Part shown: piece by piece, positions 18,058-26,462 of the stretch
How positions within the stretch are numbered: the first letter of the stretch is position 1
Layout of the letters: the number at the start of each line of letters is the position of its first letter
Assembly (NCBI RefSeq): GCF_014844075.1
Contig: NZ_CP062165.1
Location: 4,216,001 to 4,280,000 of the forward strand
Reading direction: 5' to 3'
Origin: Paenibacillus sp. JNUCC-31
GTDB lineage: Bacteria > Bacillota > Bacilli > Paenibacillales > Paenibacillaceae
Length of the DNA stretch: 64,000 bases
Notes under the pieces: generated by a model
Told to the model about the DNA's origin: nothing
Databases searched by the model: none
Seen by the model: the letters and a program-made list of their open reading frames with translations, nothing else
Translations under genes and position numbers: made by a program

Positions 18058-18522
18058 ATGACATTAACCGAAGGCCAGCTTGCTCCAGGTTTTGAGCTTC
18101 CATCGAGTACGGGAGATACTGTGAAGCTGTCGGATTACCGCGGACAGCGGGTACTGCTTTATTTTTATCCTAAAGATATGACTTCTTCCTGCACGCAGCA
18201 GGCATGTGACTTTCGTGATCGGCATGAGGCGTTCAAGGGATTAAATGCTGTTATTTTGGGCGTCAGCACCGATCCGATGAAACGGCATGACCAATTCATT
18301 GCCAAATACGGCTTGCCCTTTATTCTGCTGTCAGACGAAGATCATCAGGTAGCCGAGCAATACGGCGTATGGCAGCTCAAGAAATTGTATGGCAAGGAAT
18401 ATATGGGGCTGGTACGCTCCACGTTTCTCATTGACGAGGAAGGTGTTCTGCTGAAGTCGTGGTTGAAGGTACGAGTCAAAGGACATATCGAAGCAGCGCT
18501 TGAGGCTGTAAAGGAATTGTAA
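18058..18522 (+). CDS. bcp: Thioredoxin-dependent peroxiredoxin, Bcp/PrxQ type
   Basis: A 154-residue thiol peroxidase that reduces hydroperoxides in the cytoplasm. The peroxidatic Cys45 lies in MTSSCTQQACDFRD, with the resolving Cys50 five residues on, as in atypical two-Cys PrxQ. The usual TPGC or TPVC lead-in is TSSC here. ATG at 18058 is seven bases after AGGAGG; the ATG at 18052 is only one base away from that site and is rejected. It lies 44 bases after the exporter operon and may be co-transcribed with it. Confidence 0.92.
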   Translation: MTLTEGQLAPGFELPSSTGDTVKLSDYRGQRVLLYFYPKDMTSSCTQQACDFRDRHEAFKGLNAVILGVSTDPMKRHDQFIAKYGLPFILLSDEDHQVAEQYGVWQLKKLYGKEYMGLVRSTFLIDEEGVLLKSWLKVRVKGHIEAALEAVKEL

Positions 18523-18576
18523 AAAAGGGAATGTTCCTGTTCTCTCCATAAAGGAATATGTTCATTTCTTATGAAG

Positions 18577-18616
18577 GGCTGTGCTCGCGGAACTTACCGT
18601 GGAGCACAGCCTTTTT
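18577..18616 (+). terminator. Terminator after bcp
   Basis: Perfect 10-bp stem (GGCTGTGCTC at 18577-18586, GAGCACAGCC at 18602-18611) followed by five T. Confidence 0.88.
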
Positions 18617-18702
18617 ATGTCTTACTTTTTCCTTTTGTAATATGGCATGTTTGATCTATTTCTCGCTGATCGTAGGAGGCTCCATGGATTGATGCAAAAT
18701 GT

Positions 18703-19830
18703 TCATGTGTGTAACCGTTCTGGGCTGGTTTGGCTTTTTTTGTTCTTGCCAAAGCGTATGCGATGAACCAGCAAAAGGAACAGGGGGATGATGAAACTTA
18801 CGGTGATGTCCCAATCCACCCAGGCAGGCATGATGGTATTAGTGTAGAAGATGACATTGGGTGAAATCAGAATAGACAATGCAAACATAAGCAAGGCTGA
18901 AGGTAATATAAGGGGTTTATATGCTTTTAACTGAAACAGTTGAGCTAGTCCGATAACAAAAGCGAACATATACAGAAGGCTTTTGAAATAGGTTGCAATT
19001 AACCATGAGATAGCCATAAAGGCTTCGATACGCTCAAAGAAGTTACCAATATTAATCTTTTGGGCCAGGGCATACGAGGTATAGATGTTATGCTGTGTCA
19101 TGAATGTCCCGACAACGAGCAGTGAGAACAGTAACAGTGCACTCAGAAGCATACCTCCCAACAACGTGGCAAGCAGCATATCGCGTTTGACATGTGGACC
19201 TGTCATTACATAAGGAAGAATCATGGTAAGTACGATGAGTTCACCAAAGGAAGTAAAGGCTGCCCGAACCACTGCTTCGATCAGATGAATCCACTTGATG
19301 CTCATGAAAGGTTGCAGATGTGAACCGTCTATTTTGGGCAAAAGCCCCATGAACAGGAGAAGCATAAAGATAACAACAACGGGGGTTAGCAGTTCAATGC
19401 TTGCTGCCATGGGCTGCAGACCTTTCATAAGGCCCCAGATCAGAGAACACAAGAGCATAATCAAAATGACACGAATGGGAGTTTTGAGGTAAATCTGGGT
19501 GGTCATAAAGTCTCCAACCTCACGGATACAGACGGCAGCACCTATGGCAAAATAGAACAGGTAACCAACGGATAAGACCGATCCTGCCCAGAGACCAAGC
19601 AATTTTCTGTTGATTTCAATTAGGGAAAGATCCGGAAACGTTTGATGGAGTTTGTACAGAATCCATATGAGGAACAGACCAATGGGCTGCCCGAGGATAG
19701 AGCAGAGCCATGCATCATTTTTACCCAAAGCGGAGACCAAGGGTGGATAGATCAGAATCATATCCCCTACCATGACAAGAAAGGTAAGCAAGGTGAATTG
19801 CCGAATACTGATTTTATCTTGAATGGTCAT
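18703..19830 (-). CDS. Spore germination permease, GerB family (second B paralogue)
   Basis: A 375-residue GerB-family permease with about ten membrane segments, starting MTIQDKISIRQFTLLTFLVMVGD. It is clearly a paralogue of the next gene: shared blocks include REVGDF-TTQIYLKTPIRVI versus REVGDFITSQIFQYTPLRVI, and MTQHNIYTSYALAQKINIGNFFERIEA versus its equivalent (stretches shown in part). ATG at 19830 has AGGAGG nine bases upstream. It is the last gene of ger operon 2. Two B subunits for one A and one C suggest alternative receptors with different ligands. Confidence 0.9.
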   Translation of the reverse strand: MTIQDKISIRQFTLLTFLVMVGDMILIYPPLVSALGKNDAWLCSILGQPIGLFLIWILYKLHQTFPDLSLIEINRKLLGLWAGSVLSVGYLFYFAIGAAVCIREVGDFMTTQIYLKTPIRVILIMLLCSLIWGLMKGLQPMAASIELLTPVVVIFMLLLFMGLLPKIDGSHLQPFMSIKWIHLIEAVVRAAFTSFGELIVLTMILPYVMTGPHVKRDMLLATLLGGMLLSALLLFSLLVVGTFMTQHNIYTSYALAQKINIGNFFERIEAFMAISWLIATYFKSLLYMFAFVIGLAQLFQLKAYKPLILPSALLMFALSILISPNVIFYTNTIMPAWVDWDITVSFIIPLFLLLVHRIRFGKNKKSQTSPERLHT

Positions 19831-19864
19831 GATCTCTATCCTCCTTTCTGAACGATACGTATAC

Positions 19865-20971
19865 TTATCCGGAAGACTTGGTCATCCAGCGCTTTTTGAA
19901 CATATGCACCAACAATAACAACCCAGGCAAAATAATGCTTAAGGTGGTGTCCCAATCTACCCAGTACGGAACGACGGTAATGACGATGAAAGTCAAACTG
20001 GGCGAGACCAAATTGGCAAGGCCAAAGACCAGCAGGGATGTCGGCAGGATCAGCATGCGATACTGCTTGAGCTTGAACAGCTCGGCGGTTCCCAAAACAA
20101 ATGCATACATATACACCATGGCTTTGACATATGTGGAGATAAGCCAGGAAGAAGCCATAATCGCTTCAATGCGCTCGAAAAACCCGCCGATATTAATCTT
20201 CTGAGATAAAGTAAAGGAAGCATAAATATTATGCTGTGTAAGGAAAGCACCCAGAACCAGCAGAGAGATGGTAACGAGTGCTGCCAGGATCAGGTTGCCG
20301 AGCCCTGCAGCAGCAAGAACATCCCGGGTACGGTGTGTCTGATTCAACGTGTAGGGGATAATCATCATGATGGGAATCACTTCACCTACCGGGTATATGA
20401 TACTAACGAGAATCCCTTGCAGGATAGAGACCACACCCGTATCTGTAGCAGGCTTCAAATGACTAGGGTCAACCTGGGGCAGTAGACAGAATGTAAGCAC
20501 AAGAATAAACACAATAAGGATAGGCATGAGCAATTCACTGCTTCGTCCCATCGTTTCCAGCCCATGGTATACTCCCCAGCCAAGCGCAACAACAAACATC
20601 AGGGCAATGACGCGAAGCGGAGTGTACTGAAAAATTTGGGAGGTGATGAAATCTCCGACTTCCCGGATGTGGGTGGAGGTGCCTATCACAAAAAAGAAAA
20701 GATAAAAAATGGAGACAAGCGTGCCTGGCCAAAATCCCAGAATACTTCGTGAAATCTGTATCAGATTTTTCTCCGGATAAAGACTGCATAGCTTTAGAAA
20801 CATGAGCATAAGGCACATTCCGAGTGGAACCCCGACAAGAGCGCATATCCAGGCATCTTGTTTGGCATAGGAAGTGATAACCGAGGGATAGATGATCATC
20901 ATATCCCCGACCACCATCATGAAAATGAGAGTGGACAATTGTCGTGTTCCAATGCGGCCCTGCTCCAGCAT
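19865..20971 (-). CDS. Spore germination permease, GerB family (first B paralogue)
   Basis: A 368-residue GerB-family permease with about ten membrane segments. It lies in tandem with a second B gene, separated by 34 bases. Conserved features include HIREVGDFI near residue 80 and KINIGGFFERIEAIM near residue 255. ATG at 20971 has AGGAGAGGG upstream. It follows the small membrane-protein gene, and all five genes run in the same direction with gaps of less than 40 bases. Confidence 0.9.
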   Translation of the reverse strand: MLEQGRIGTRQLSTLIFMMVVGDMMIIYPSVITSYAKQDAWICALVGVPLGMCLMLMFLKLCSLYPEKNLIQISRSILGFWPGTLVSIFYLFFFVIGTSTHIREVGDFITSQIFQYTPLRVIALMFVVALGWGVYHGLETMGRSSELLMPILIVFILVLTFCLLPQVDPSHLKPATDTGVVSILQGILVSIIYPVGEVIPIMMIIPYTLNQTHRTRDVLAAAGLGNLILAALVTISLLVLGAFLTQHNIYASFTLSQKINIGGFFERIEAIMASSWLISTYVKAMVYMYAFVLGTAELFKLKQYRMLILPTSLLVFGLANLVSPSLTFIVITVVPYWVDWDTTLSIILPGLLLLVHMFKKRWMTKSSG

Positions 20972-20990
20972 AGTATCCCTCTCCTTTTTC

Positions 20991-21227
20991 CTAAGTTCCA
21001 GTCAGATGTGCCAGAAATTGATTTACGGGTTCATAGATCCATATGATGAGATATAGTGGACTCGGGAATTCCCACAAGTTTGCTGCAATGACACTTAAGA
21101 AGGTAGCCAGCAGAAGCAAGGTACTGTATACAGCCGTTTCTTTCCATTCCTTGCTTCGTATGAGGGCAGGAAGATCGAACCACCCGATCAGCCCAGCAAT
21201 TACAATGACGCTAAGTGTAAGCAACAT
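20991..21227 (-). CDS. Small two-helix membrane protein of ger operon 2
   Basis: A 78-residue protein with two hydrophobic stretches: LLTLSVIVIAGLIGWFDL at the start and VYSTLLLLATFLSVIAANLW in the middle. Small proteins with two membrane helices, called D subunits, are encoded in several Bacillus ger operons and modulate receptor activity; this gene fits by size, topology and place. A GTG at 21236 overlaps the C-subunit stop, but the ATG at 21227 lies eight bases after GGGAG and is preferred. Assignment as a D subunit is inferred from context. Confidence 0.7.
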   Translation of the reverse strand: MLLTLSVIVIAGLIGWFDLPALIRSKEWKETAVYSTLLLLATFLSVIAANLWEFPSPLYLIIWIYEPVNQFLAHLTGT

Positions 21228-21232
21228 CCTGT

Positions 21233-22435
21233 TCACTCCCTAATTTCGTCTTTGAACGAATTATCCAGTGTCCCTACACGTTTGATTTGCACATTGACAT
21301 CATAATGCACATCCAGATTTTCAAGATAGTCATCCCAGTCTTTCTCCACTTTTTTGAAAAATGTAGGATCTGCGTGATATACCTCTTGTCCAAATCCGAA
21401 AATATCAACATGGAACTTGCGCTGCACCGACTTGATGGATTCTTGCATCAGATCCACAAGCCGCTCCTCACTGTCCCGCTCCAGTTCCTTGATGACGTCC
21501 ATGGAACCAATCTTGATTCCGCATTCCACAGCACCGATGGAGGATACATTTTTGATTTTGATGCTGATGACAGGATGACCGGCAACGACTTTTGCTTTGC
21601 GTTTGGTTGTTGAGCGCAGGGTTTTGAAGGTCACGTTCCCACCTTTTCGGCAAGGAAGATGTCCAATGGTAGATTTCACATTGTTTCGGATATAGTTATA
21701 TCCCTTGGACTCATCCTCCGTTAGCCAGCCAATCAGCTTGTCCTTTTTGAATACGGAAAGTCCGGTTGATTTCAGGCTGGCGGGAGAATGGATGGTTGAA
21801 ATGTTATCCTTACTTCCGCTTTTCTCCTGTGGACCAACAATCTCCACGCCGGTTATGACAGGCTGTATGCCGGGAGCAATCATATATTCCATTAACTGAT
21901 CTCCGGTAACGGTTGTCGTGGGTGACCAGATTTTGGAGGATACATCCAGTGAATTAAACAACTTCTCTGCCGGCAAGTTCTCAAGTGGAGTTAACACATC
22001 CAGTACTTTGGCAGCCGTTGTATTTCGGGCCACCATGACATAGTAGTCAGGGCGTACCGTAGGTTCCCGCATTAGAGCTTCAGTTACATCATATATACCG
22101 GCTTTCCGGGCATATTCTTCACCAATGACCATTACGCGAATATGCGCCATAAAGATACGGCGGGGACTAGATTGAGTTAATTTTTGCATCGCTTCAAACA
22201 ATGTTGGGGCAGAAGCTTGGTACTGCGTCACAGGTGTCCCTTTGCCTCCTCCTGATTTGGAAGATACTTCATTGGGCACAACCACTTGAGCGGTCACCTT
22301 AATCATTTCGCCATCCTTGTCCACACCCAGTCCCAGCATGATGCCGAGCTCATTGAGTTCCTGTCGATCCCAGCATCCGGTAAGGAGAGGGAGCAGAACA
22401 GCAACAGACAGAATCAATTGTAGGCATTTGTTCAT
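21233..22435 (-). CDS. Spore germination protein, Ger(x)C family lipoprotein
   Basis: A 400-residue C subunit. The signal peptide ends in LTGC (residues 18-21), followed by WDRQELNELGIMLGLGVDKDG. The mature protein has the Ger(x)C domains, including the C-terminal KVEKDWDDYLENLDV helix region. It is a lipoprotein facing the cortex side of the spore inner membrane and required for receptor function. ATG at 22435 has GGAGA upstream and is 18 bases after the A-subunit stop. Confidence 0.92.
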   Translation of the reverse strand: MNKCLQLILSVAVLLPLLTGCWDRQELNELGIMLGLGVDKDGEMIKVTAQVVVPNEVSSKSGGGKGTPVTQYQASAPTLFEAMQKLTQSSPRRIFMAHIRVMVIGEEYARKAGIYDVTEALMREPTVRPDYYVMVARNTTAAKVLDVLTPLENLPAEKLFNSLDVSSKIWSPTTTVTGDQLMEYMIAPGIQPVITGVEIVGPQEKSGSKDNISTIHSPASLKSTGLSVFKKDKLIGWLTEDESKGYNYIRNNVKSTIGHLPCRKGGNVTFKTLRSTTKRKAKVVAGHPVISIKIKNVSSIGAVECGIKIGSMDVIKELERDSEERLVDLMQESIKSVQRKFHVDIFGFGQEVYHADPTFFKKVEKDWDDYLENLDVHYDVNVQIKRVGTLDNSFKDEIRE

Positions 22436-22453
22436 ACACGTTCTCCTTACCGA

Positions 22454-23974
22454 TTATCGTTTTGTTTTTTGGTTTGCCTGTCTGGTTTCGTTTGGCGTTC
22501 CGGTAGAAAGAGGACGGGTCTTCATCCGGGTCCAAGGCACGCGGAAAAGGGTGTCTTTGATATCTTTCCCGATATAAGGTGCAAACGGGGACATATATGA
22601 CACGCCAAAAGACCTTAAACTGCATAGATGAGTTACAGTGATCAGCAGAACGATCAGAATGCCGTAGAATCCGAAGGCAGCAGCCAAGATCATCAGAACA
22701 AAACGCAGAATTCGCACAGAGATGGACAATCCATTTTCCGGAATGACATAACTGGATATCGCTGTAATGGATACGATAATAACCATGGCAGCCGATACAA
22801 CGCCTGCATCTACTGCGGCCTGACCAATAACAAGGGTACCCACAATGGAAACGGCCTGACCGACAGTCTTTGGAATCCGAATGCCCGCTTCCCGCAATAT
22901 TTCATAGGTCAATTCCATTAAGATGGCTTCAATGAATGCCGGAAATGGAACCCCTTCACGCTGAGCTGCCAGACTAATGAGCAGATTGGTAGGAAGCATC
23001 TCCTGATGAAAGGTAGTAATAGCAATATAAAAGGATGGGGCAAGTAACGCGATAAAGAAGGCCAGATAACGAATCATTCGAATCAATGAACTAATATCGG
23101 CCCGCTGGTAGTAATCTTCGGGAGACTGAAAGAAATGAACAAACAGGGCTGGCACCAGCAGTACGAAAGGGGTGCCGTCTATAATAATGGCCACCCGGCC
23201 TTCAAGCAGGGCTGCACAGACGGCGTCTGGCCGCTCACTATTATAGACTGTTGGGAAGATTGTACCTGTCTTGTCCTGCACGAGCTCCTCGATATATCCG
23301 CTTTCCAGAATGGAGTCAATATCAATCTCATCCAGCCTGCGCCGAAGTTCCTGGACCACCTCTTGATCAACGATATGCTCCAGATAGACTACCGCTACCC
23401 TGGTGTTGGTGACACGACCAATCTCCCTTTCTTCGATCCACAGATGGGGGTCTCGAATTCGTTTGCGTATCAAGCTGGTATTCGTGCGCAAATTTTCATT
23501 AAAGCCTTCCATGGGACCACGAACAACCGTCTGGGATATGGGCTCACCAACGGCGCGGTCTTCCCAGCCTGCTGCTGCAATTTTCAAGCCCTGATTCGAT
23601 CCTTCAAGGAGCACAACGACAAAGCCTGCCAAGAGAGCATCGAGGACGTCTTTCATCTCATCGATCAATAGAACGTTGCTGGCCACCAGAACGTCATTCT
23701 GGAGATAGTGCAGATGCTCATTTTCCGCCGAAAAGTCAGGCAACTCACGGATCTGTAATAAGGATTGCAGGATGGAAAGATTAACAATCTGTACATCTAC
23801 CATTCCATCAATGTACAACATGGCAGAAGGCCATTTGTGAAGACATTGCAGAGGACGAATCATCAGGTCTTTGCTGTTTCCCATCACCTCCTTGCAGTAA
23901 TCGGTATTCTCTGTAAGATCCGGAGATATTTTTTTCGGACTTTGACTCGGATTGTGCTGCTCTGCTGTACTCAT
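22454..23974 (-). CDS. Spore germination protein, GerA family (A subunit)
   Basis: A 506-residue A subunit and first gene of ger operon 2. The soluble N-terminal part has the family motifs VVRGPMEGFNENLRTN and SLIRKRIRD, followed by VAVVYLEHIVDQEVVQELRRR. The membrane domain includes PTNLLISLAAQREGVPFP and the conserved ending RSFGVSYMSPFAPY. ATG at 23974 has AAAGGGGGG upstream. A CATACTA box upstream on this strand fits a sigma-G -10 element, as expected for forespore expression. Confidence 0.93.
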   Translation of the reverse strand: MSTAEQHNPSQSPKKISPDLTENTDYCKEVMGNSKDLMIRPLQCLHKWPSAMLYIDGMVDVQIVNLSILQSLLQIRELPDFSAENEHLHYLQNDVLVASNVLLIDEMKDVLDALLAGFVVVLLEGSNQGLKIAAAGWEDRAVGEPISQTVVRGPMEGFNENLRTNTSLIRKRIRDPHLWIEEREIGRVTNTRVAVVYLEHIVDQEVVQELRRRLDEIDIDSILESGYIEELVQDKTGTIFPTVYNSERPDAVCAALLEGRVAIIIDGTPFVLLVPALFVHFFQSPEDYYQRADISSLIRMIRYLAFFIALLAPSFYIAITTFHQEMLPTNLLISLAAQREGVPFPAFIEAILMELTYEILREAGIRIPKTVGQAVSIVGTLVIGQAAVDAGVVSAAMVIIVSITAISSYVIPENGLSISVRILRFVLMILAAAFGFYGILIVLLITVTHLCSLRSFGVSYMSPFAPYIGKDIKDTLFRVPWTRMKTRPLSTGTPNETRQANQKTKR

Positions 23975-24010
23975 TCCTTCATCCCCCCTTTACACCCTAT
24001 ATTTGCAAAT

Positions 24011-24040
24011 TAGTATGACCTGGATGAATCCGGATTATCA
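24011..24040 (-). promoter_or_regulatory. Possible sigma-G promoter of ger operon 2
   Basis: On the minus strand CATACTA (24011-24017) matches the sigma-G -10 pattern CATNNTA, with TGATAAT (24034-24040) at a suitable distance as a -35. It lies about 37 bases upstream of the A-subunit start. Confidence 0.4.
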
Positions 24041-24096
24041 CAAAAGTGTTATTGAATATCCTCGTGCAAAAAAAAAGAAGATTGCCAATGGTTGTA

Positions 24097-24132
24097 TATT
24101 AGAATAATATCTAATTAGATTGTTATCTAATA
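24097..24132 (+). promoter_or_regulatory. 36-bp operator-like dyad upstream of the MFS exporter
   Basis: A perfect 12-bp palindrome ATCTAATTAGAT (24109-24120) is nested in an outer inverted repeat TATTAGA (24097-24103)/TCTAATA (24126-24132) with exactly the same centre. It lies 20 bases before the start codon, where a TetR- or MarR-type repressor would block transcription. Confidence 0.6.
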
Positions 24133-24152
24133 TATTGAAAAGAGGATTGTTC

Positions 24153-25457
24153 ATGTTATTCAGGTTTTCAATTCTGTCTTTACTGCAAAAGGAGTCGGGG
24201 TACCGCAGGATTTTCATTGCAGGAATGGTGAACGGCATAGGTGATCGGTTTTCCCAGATCGCCATGCTTTCATTAATTCTGAGTATCACAGGATCTGGAC
24301 TGGCCGTAGGACTTGTGCTTGGACTTCGTGTGCTTCCGTTTCTGGTGCTTGCCCCTGCAGGGGGCTTGTTGACCATGCATTTTTCTCGGCGAACGATTAT
24401 GCTAATTACCAATTTGTTGAGAATTCCTCTTGTCTTGAGCTATTTATTTGTCAATCATGCGGATGATTTGTGGATTCTGTACACCGTGAGTACTTTACTT
24501 GCTTGTGCAGAGGCCCTCTATTCACCGGTTCGCAAATCAGGAATACCGCTGCTTGTACAGCCGGGTAATCTGCTCCAGATTAATGGGCTTGAACAGGTGA
24601 TGAATGGTACGGTGCTGATTGCAGGTGCTTTAATTGGAGGAATCACTTCATCGATGATGGGACCGCAGGCCGCTTTTATAACTAATGCATTGTGTTTCCT
24701 GGCAGCAGCTATTGTGATCCGTAAAGTCTCATTTCCAGCAGAAAGGGATGCTGAATCCGGTGAGATTTCAATTGAAAATGTAGAGAGTTCAGCCAGTACA
24801 GCCAGTGTGACATCTGATCATACTTCAGGGATTACTCGCGACCAGGGTACAGTTCATGTTTCTTCTGTAATATGGCGCCTGGTTCGGTCTTCTGTAGTAT
24901 TACAGATGATCATCCTGTTTGAGTTATGGGTTCCGGTCATAAACGGAATCGATAATGTATTGATCAGTGTGTACGCAATTGAGGTGTTTGGGCTGGGGGA
25001 TTGGGGAGTAGGCATGTTCTATGCTGCTCTGGGAACAGGCCTCGTATTGAGCAATTGGTGTTCTCGTTATTTTCAGCGCTGGTTACTTCCTGGTGTACTC
25101 ATATGCCTGCTGGTCGAAGGGGGACTGCTTATGCTGCTGAGTACTGCGACTCAACCATTGCTTGCTTCCCTGATCTATGCTCTGCTGGCTCTCATGTCAG
25201 GCGTAGGCAATACCTGTCTGGATACATTATTGATGCGTGAAACGCCTGAGAAGTACCGTGGACTCATCTTTGGATTAGTGACGGCATGCAGCAGTTGTAT
25301 GCTGGGATTGTCCATGTTTGGTACGGGTTTATTATTGGAGGTAGTGGAACCGCGAACGCTAGGATTTGCAGGAGGTATGGGTTTCGCAGCGATTGCTGTA
25401 TTACTGACATGGTATGGAGGGTTACGAGCACGTGGGGGTTTAAATATCAGAAGCTAA
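24153..25457 (+). CDS. MFS transporter, drug/macrolide efflux type
   Basis: A 434-residue permease with about 12 membrane segments and a variable charged loop in the middle (about residues 200-240). The start region GMVNGIGDRFSQIAMLSL and the A-motif-like loop GGLLTMHFSRRTIM fit the MefA/EntS-like branch of the major facilitator superfamily. ATG at 24153 has GAGG eight bases upstream; the TTG at 24120 would lie within the operator dyad and is rejected. No regulator gene is adjacent. The substrate is unknown. Confidence 0.85.
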   Translation: MLFRFSILSLLQKESGYRRIFIAGMVNGIGDRFSQIAMLSLILSITGSGLAVGLVLGLRVLPFLVLAPAGGLLTMHFSRRTIMLITNLLRIPLVLSYLFVNHADDLWILYTVSTLLACAEALYSPVRKSGIPLLVQPGNLLQINGLEQVMNGTVLIAGALIGGITSSMMGPQAAFITNALCFLAAAIVIRKVSFPAERDAESGEISIENVESSASTASVTSDHTSGITRDQGTVHVSSVIWRLVRSSVVLQMIILFELWVPVINGIDNVLISVYAIEVFGLGDWGVGMFYAALGTGLVLSNWCSRYFQRWLLPGVLICLLVEGGLLMLLSTATQPLLASLIYALLALMSGVGNTCLDTLLMRETPEKYRGLIFGLVTACSSCMLGLSMFGTGLLLEVVEPRTLGFAGGMGFAAIAVLLTWYGGLRARGGLNIRS

Positions 25458-25476
25458 GGCAAATGAATATGGAAAA

Positions 25477-25505
25477 AAGGAGCCGCGACTTGTGCGCTGC
25501 TCCTT
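25477..25505. terminator. Hairpin between the MFS and DedA genes
   Basis: 7-bp stem (AAGGAGC at 25477-25483, GCTCCTT at 25499-25505), AT-rich on the left. It lies between convergent genes and may serve both. Confidence 0.5.
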
Positions 25506-25575
25506 GCTTATCCTATCTACAATAGGAACATCTCCCAAGTAGGAACATCAAACGTTCTTAAGCCTGGCTTCTGGT

Positions 25576-26220
25576 TTACTTTTGTCTTTGACGAACAGGA
25601 GCTGGCTTGCGCAGGGATCTCGCTGTCCAGGCTTTTCGATAACGGTATAATACCGCTGCAATTAGCAGCAGTCCAATACCCGCCGCGATGTACGCGGCAT
25701 ATTGATGTGCAAGGTGGAACACGGCGTTCCACTGGGGTCCGAATATTTTGCCAATACCCAGAAATAACAACACCCAGAACAGCGCGCCAGAATAGGCGTA
25801 TAATGCGAATTTCCGAAAGGGAACAGCAGCCATTCCGGCGAAATATCCGGTGAAATGCCTTACACCAGGAATGAAATAACCAATGAAAATCAGGGCATTG
25901 CCATACTTGGCAAACCACTTTTGTGTCTTATCGAGCTTGTCCTGTTTCATCAGAAACCATTTTCCATACCGTGTAATAAACGGCAGACCAGCTTTGGCTC
26001 CAATAAAATAGGTGATGGTCATGCCAATCGTTGTTCCCAGAAAAGCCAGGATAGCGAGTATGCCAAAGTCCAGATGTCCCTTGTAGGACAGGAAACCTGC
26101 GTAAGCCATCGTTGTTTCTCCCGGAAAGGGAAGGGCGATGAATTCAAGCAACAAGCCAAAAAACAAAACGCTGTATCCGTAGGACCCAAACAGATGCTGG
26201 ACCTTCTCAAGCAATTCCAA
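25576..26220 (-). CDS. DedA family membrane protein
   Basis: A 214-residue membrane protein of the DedA/SNARE-associated family. Typical are FIALPFPGETTMAYAGFLS near residue 27-45 and the YFIPGVRHFTGYFAGMAAVPFRKF block, which carries the conserved Gly-x-Arg. Members help recycle undecaprenyl phosphate or phospholipids across the membrane, and some have been linked to resistance to cationic peptides. TTG at 26220 is the start, with GGAGAG about ten bases upstream. The tail is basic. It is monocistronic. Confidence 0.9.
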   Translation of the reverse strand: MELLEKVQHLFGSYGYSVLFFGLLLEFIALPFPGETTMAYAGFLSYKGHLDFGILAILAFLGTTIGMTITYFIGAKAGLPFITRYGKWFLMKQDKLDKTQKWFAKYGNALIFIGYFIPGVRHFTGYFAGMAAVPFRKFALYAYSGALFWVLLFLGIGKIFGPQWNAVFHLAHQYAAYIAAGIGLLLIAAVLYRYRKAWTARSLRKPAPVRQRQK

Positions 26221-26462
26221 TAGATTTCACTCTCCTGCAGACAGGGTGGGAGCATAACTACTCTCCATAGTGTTTTGTTCACGATCCTACCTGTCCATTA
26301 TGCTACCTAATCTGAGGCGAAGAATCAATCGCAGGCCATCCCAAATTGTGAAAAATATAAAACAAAATCGCGTCTTTTTTCGGCGACTCCTCCATATAAT
26401 TCTAACAATCTGCTGAAGTCTATCAGCAAATTTCACTAGAGACGTTGGAGGTTGATTTATAC

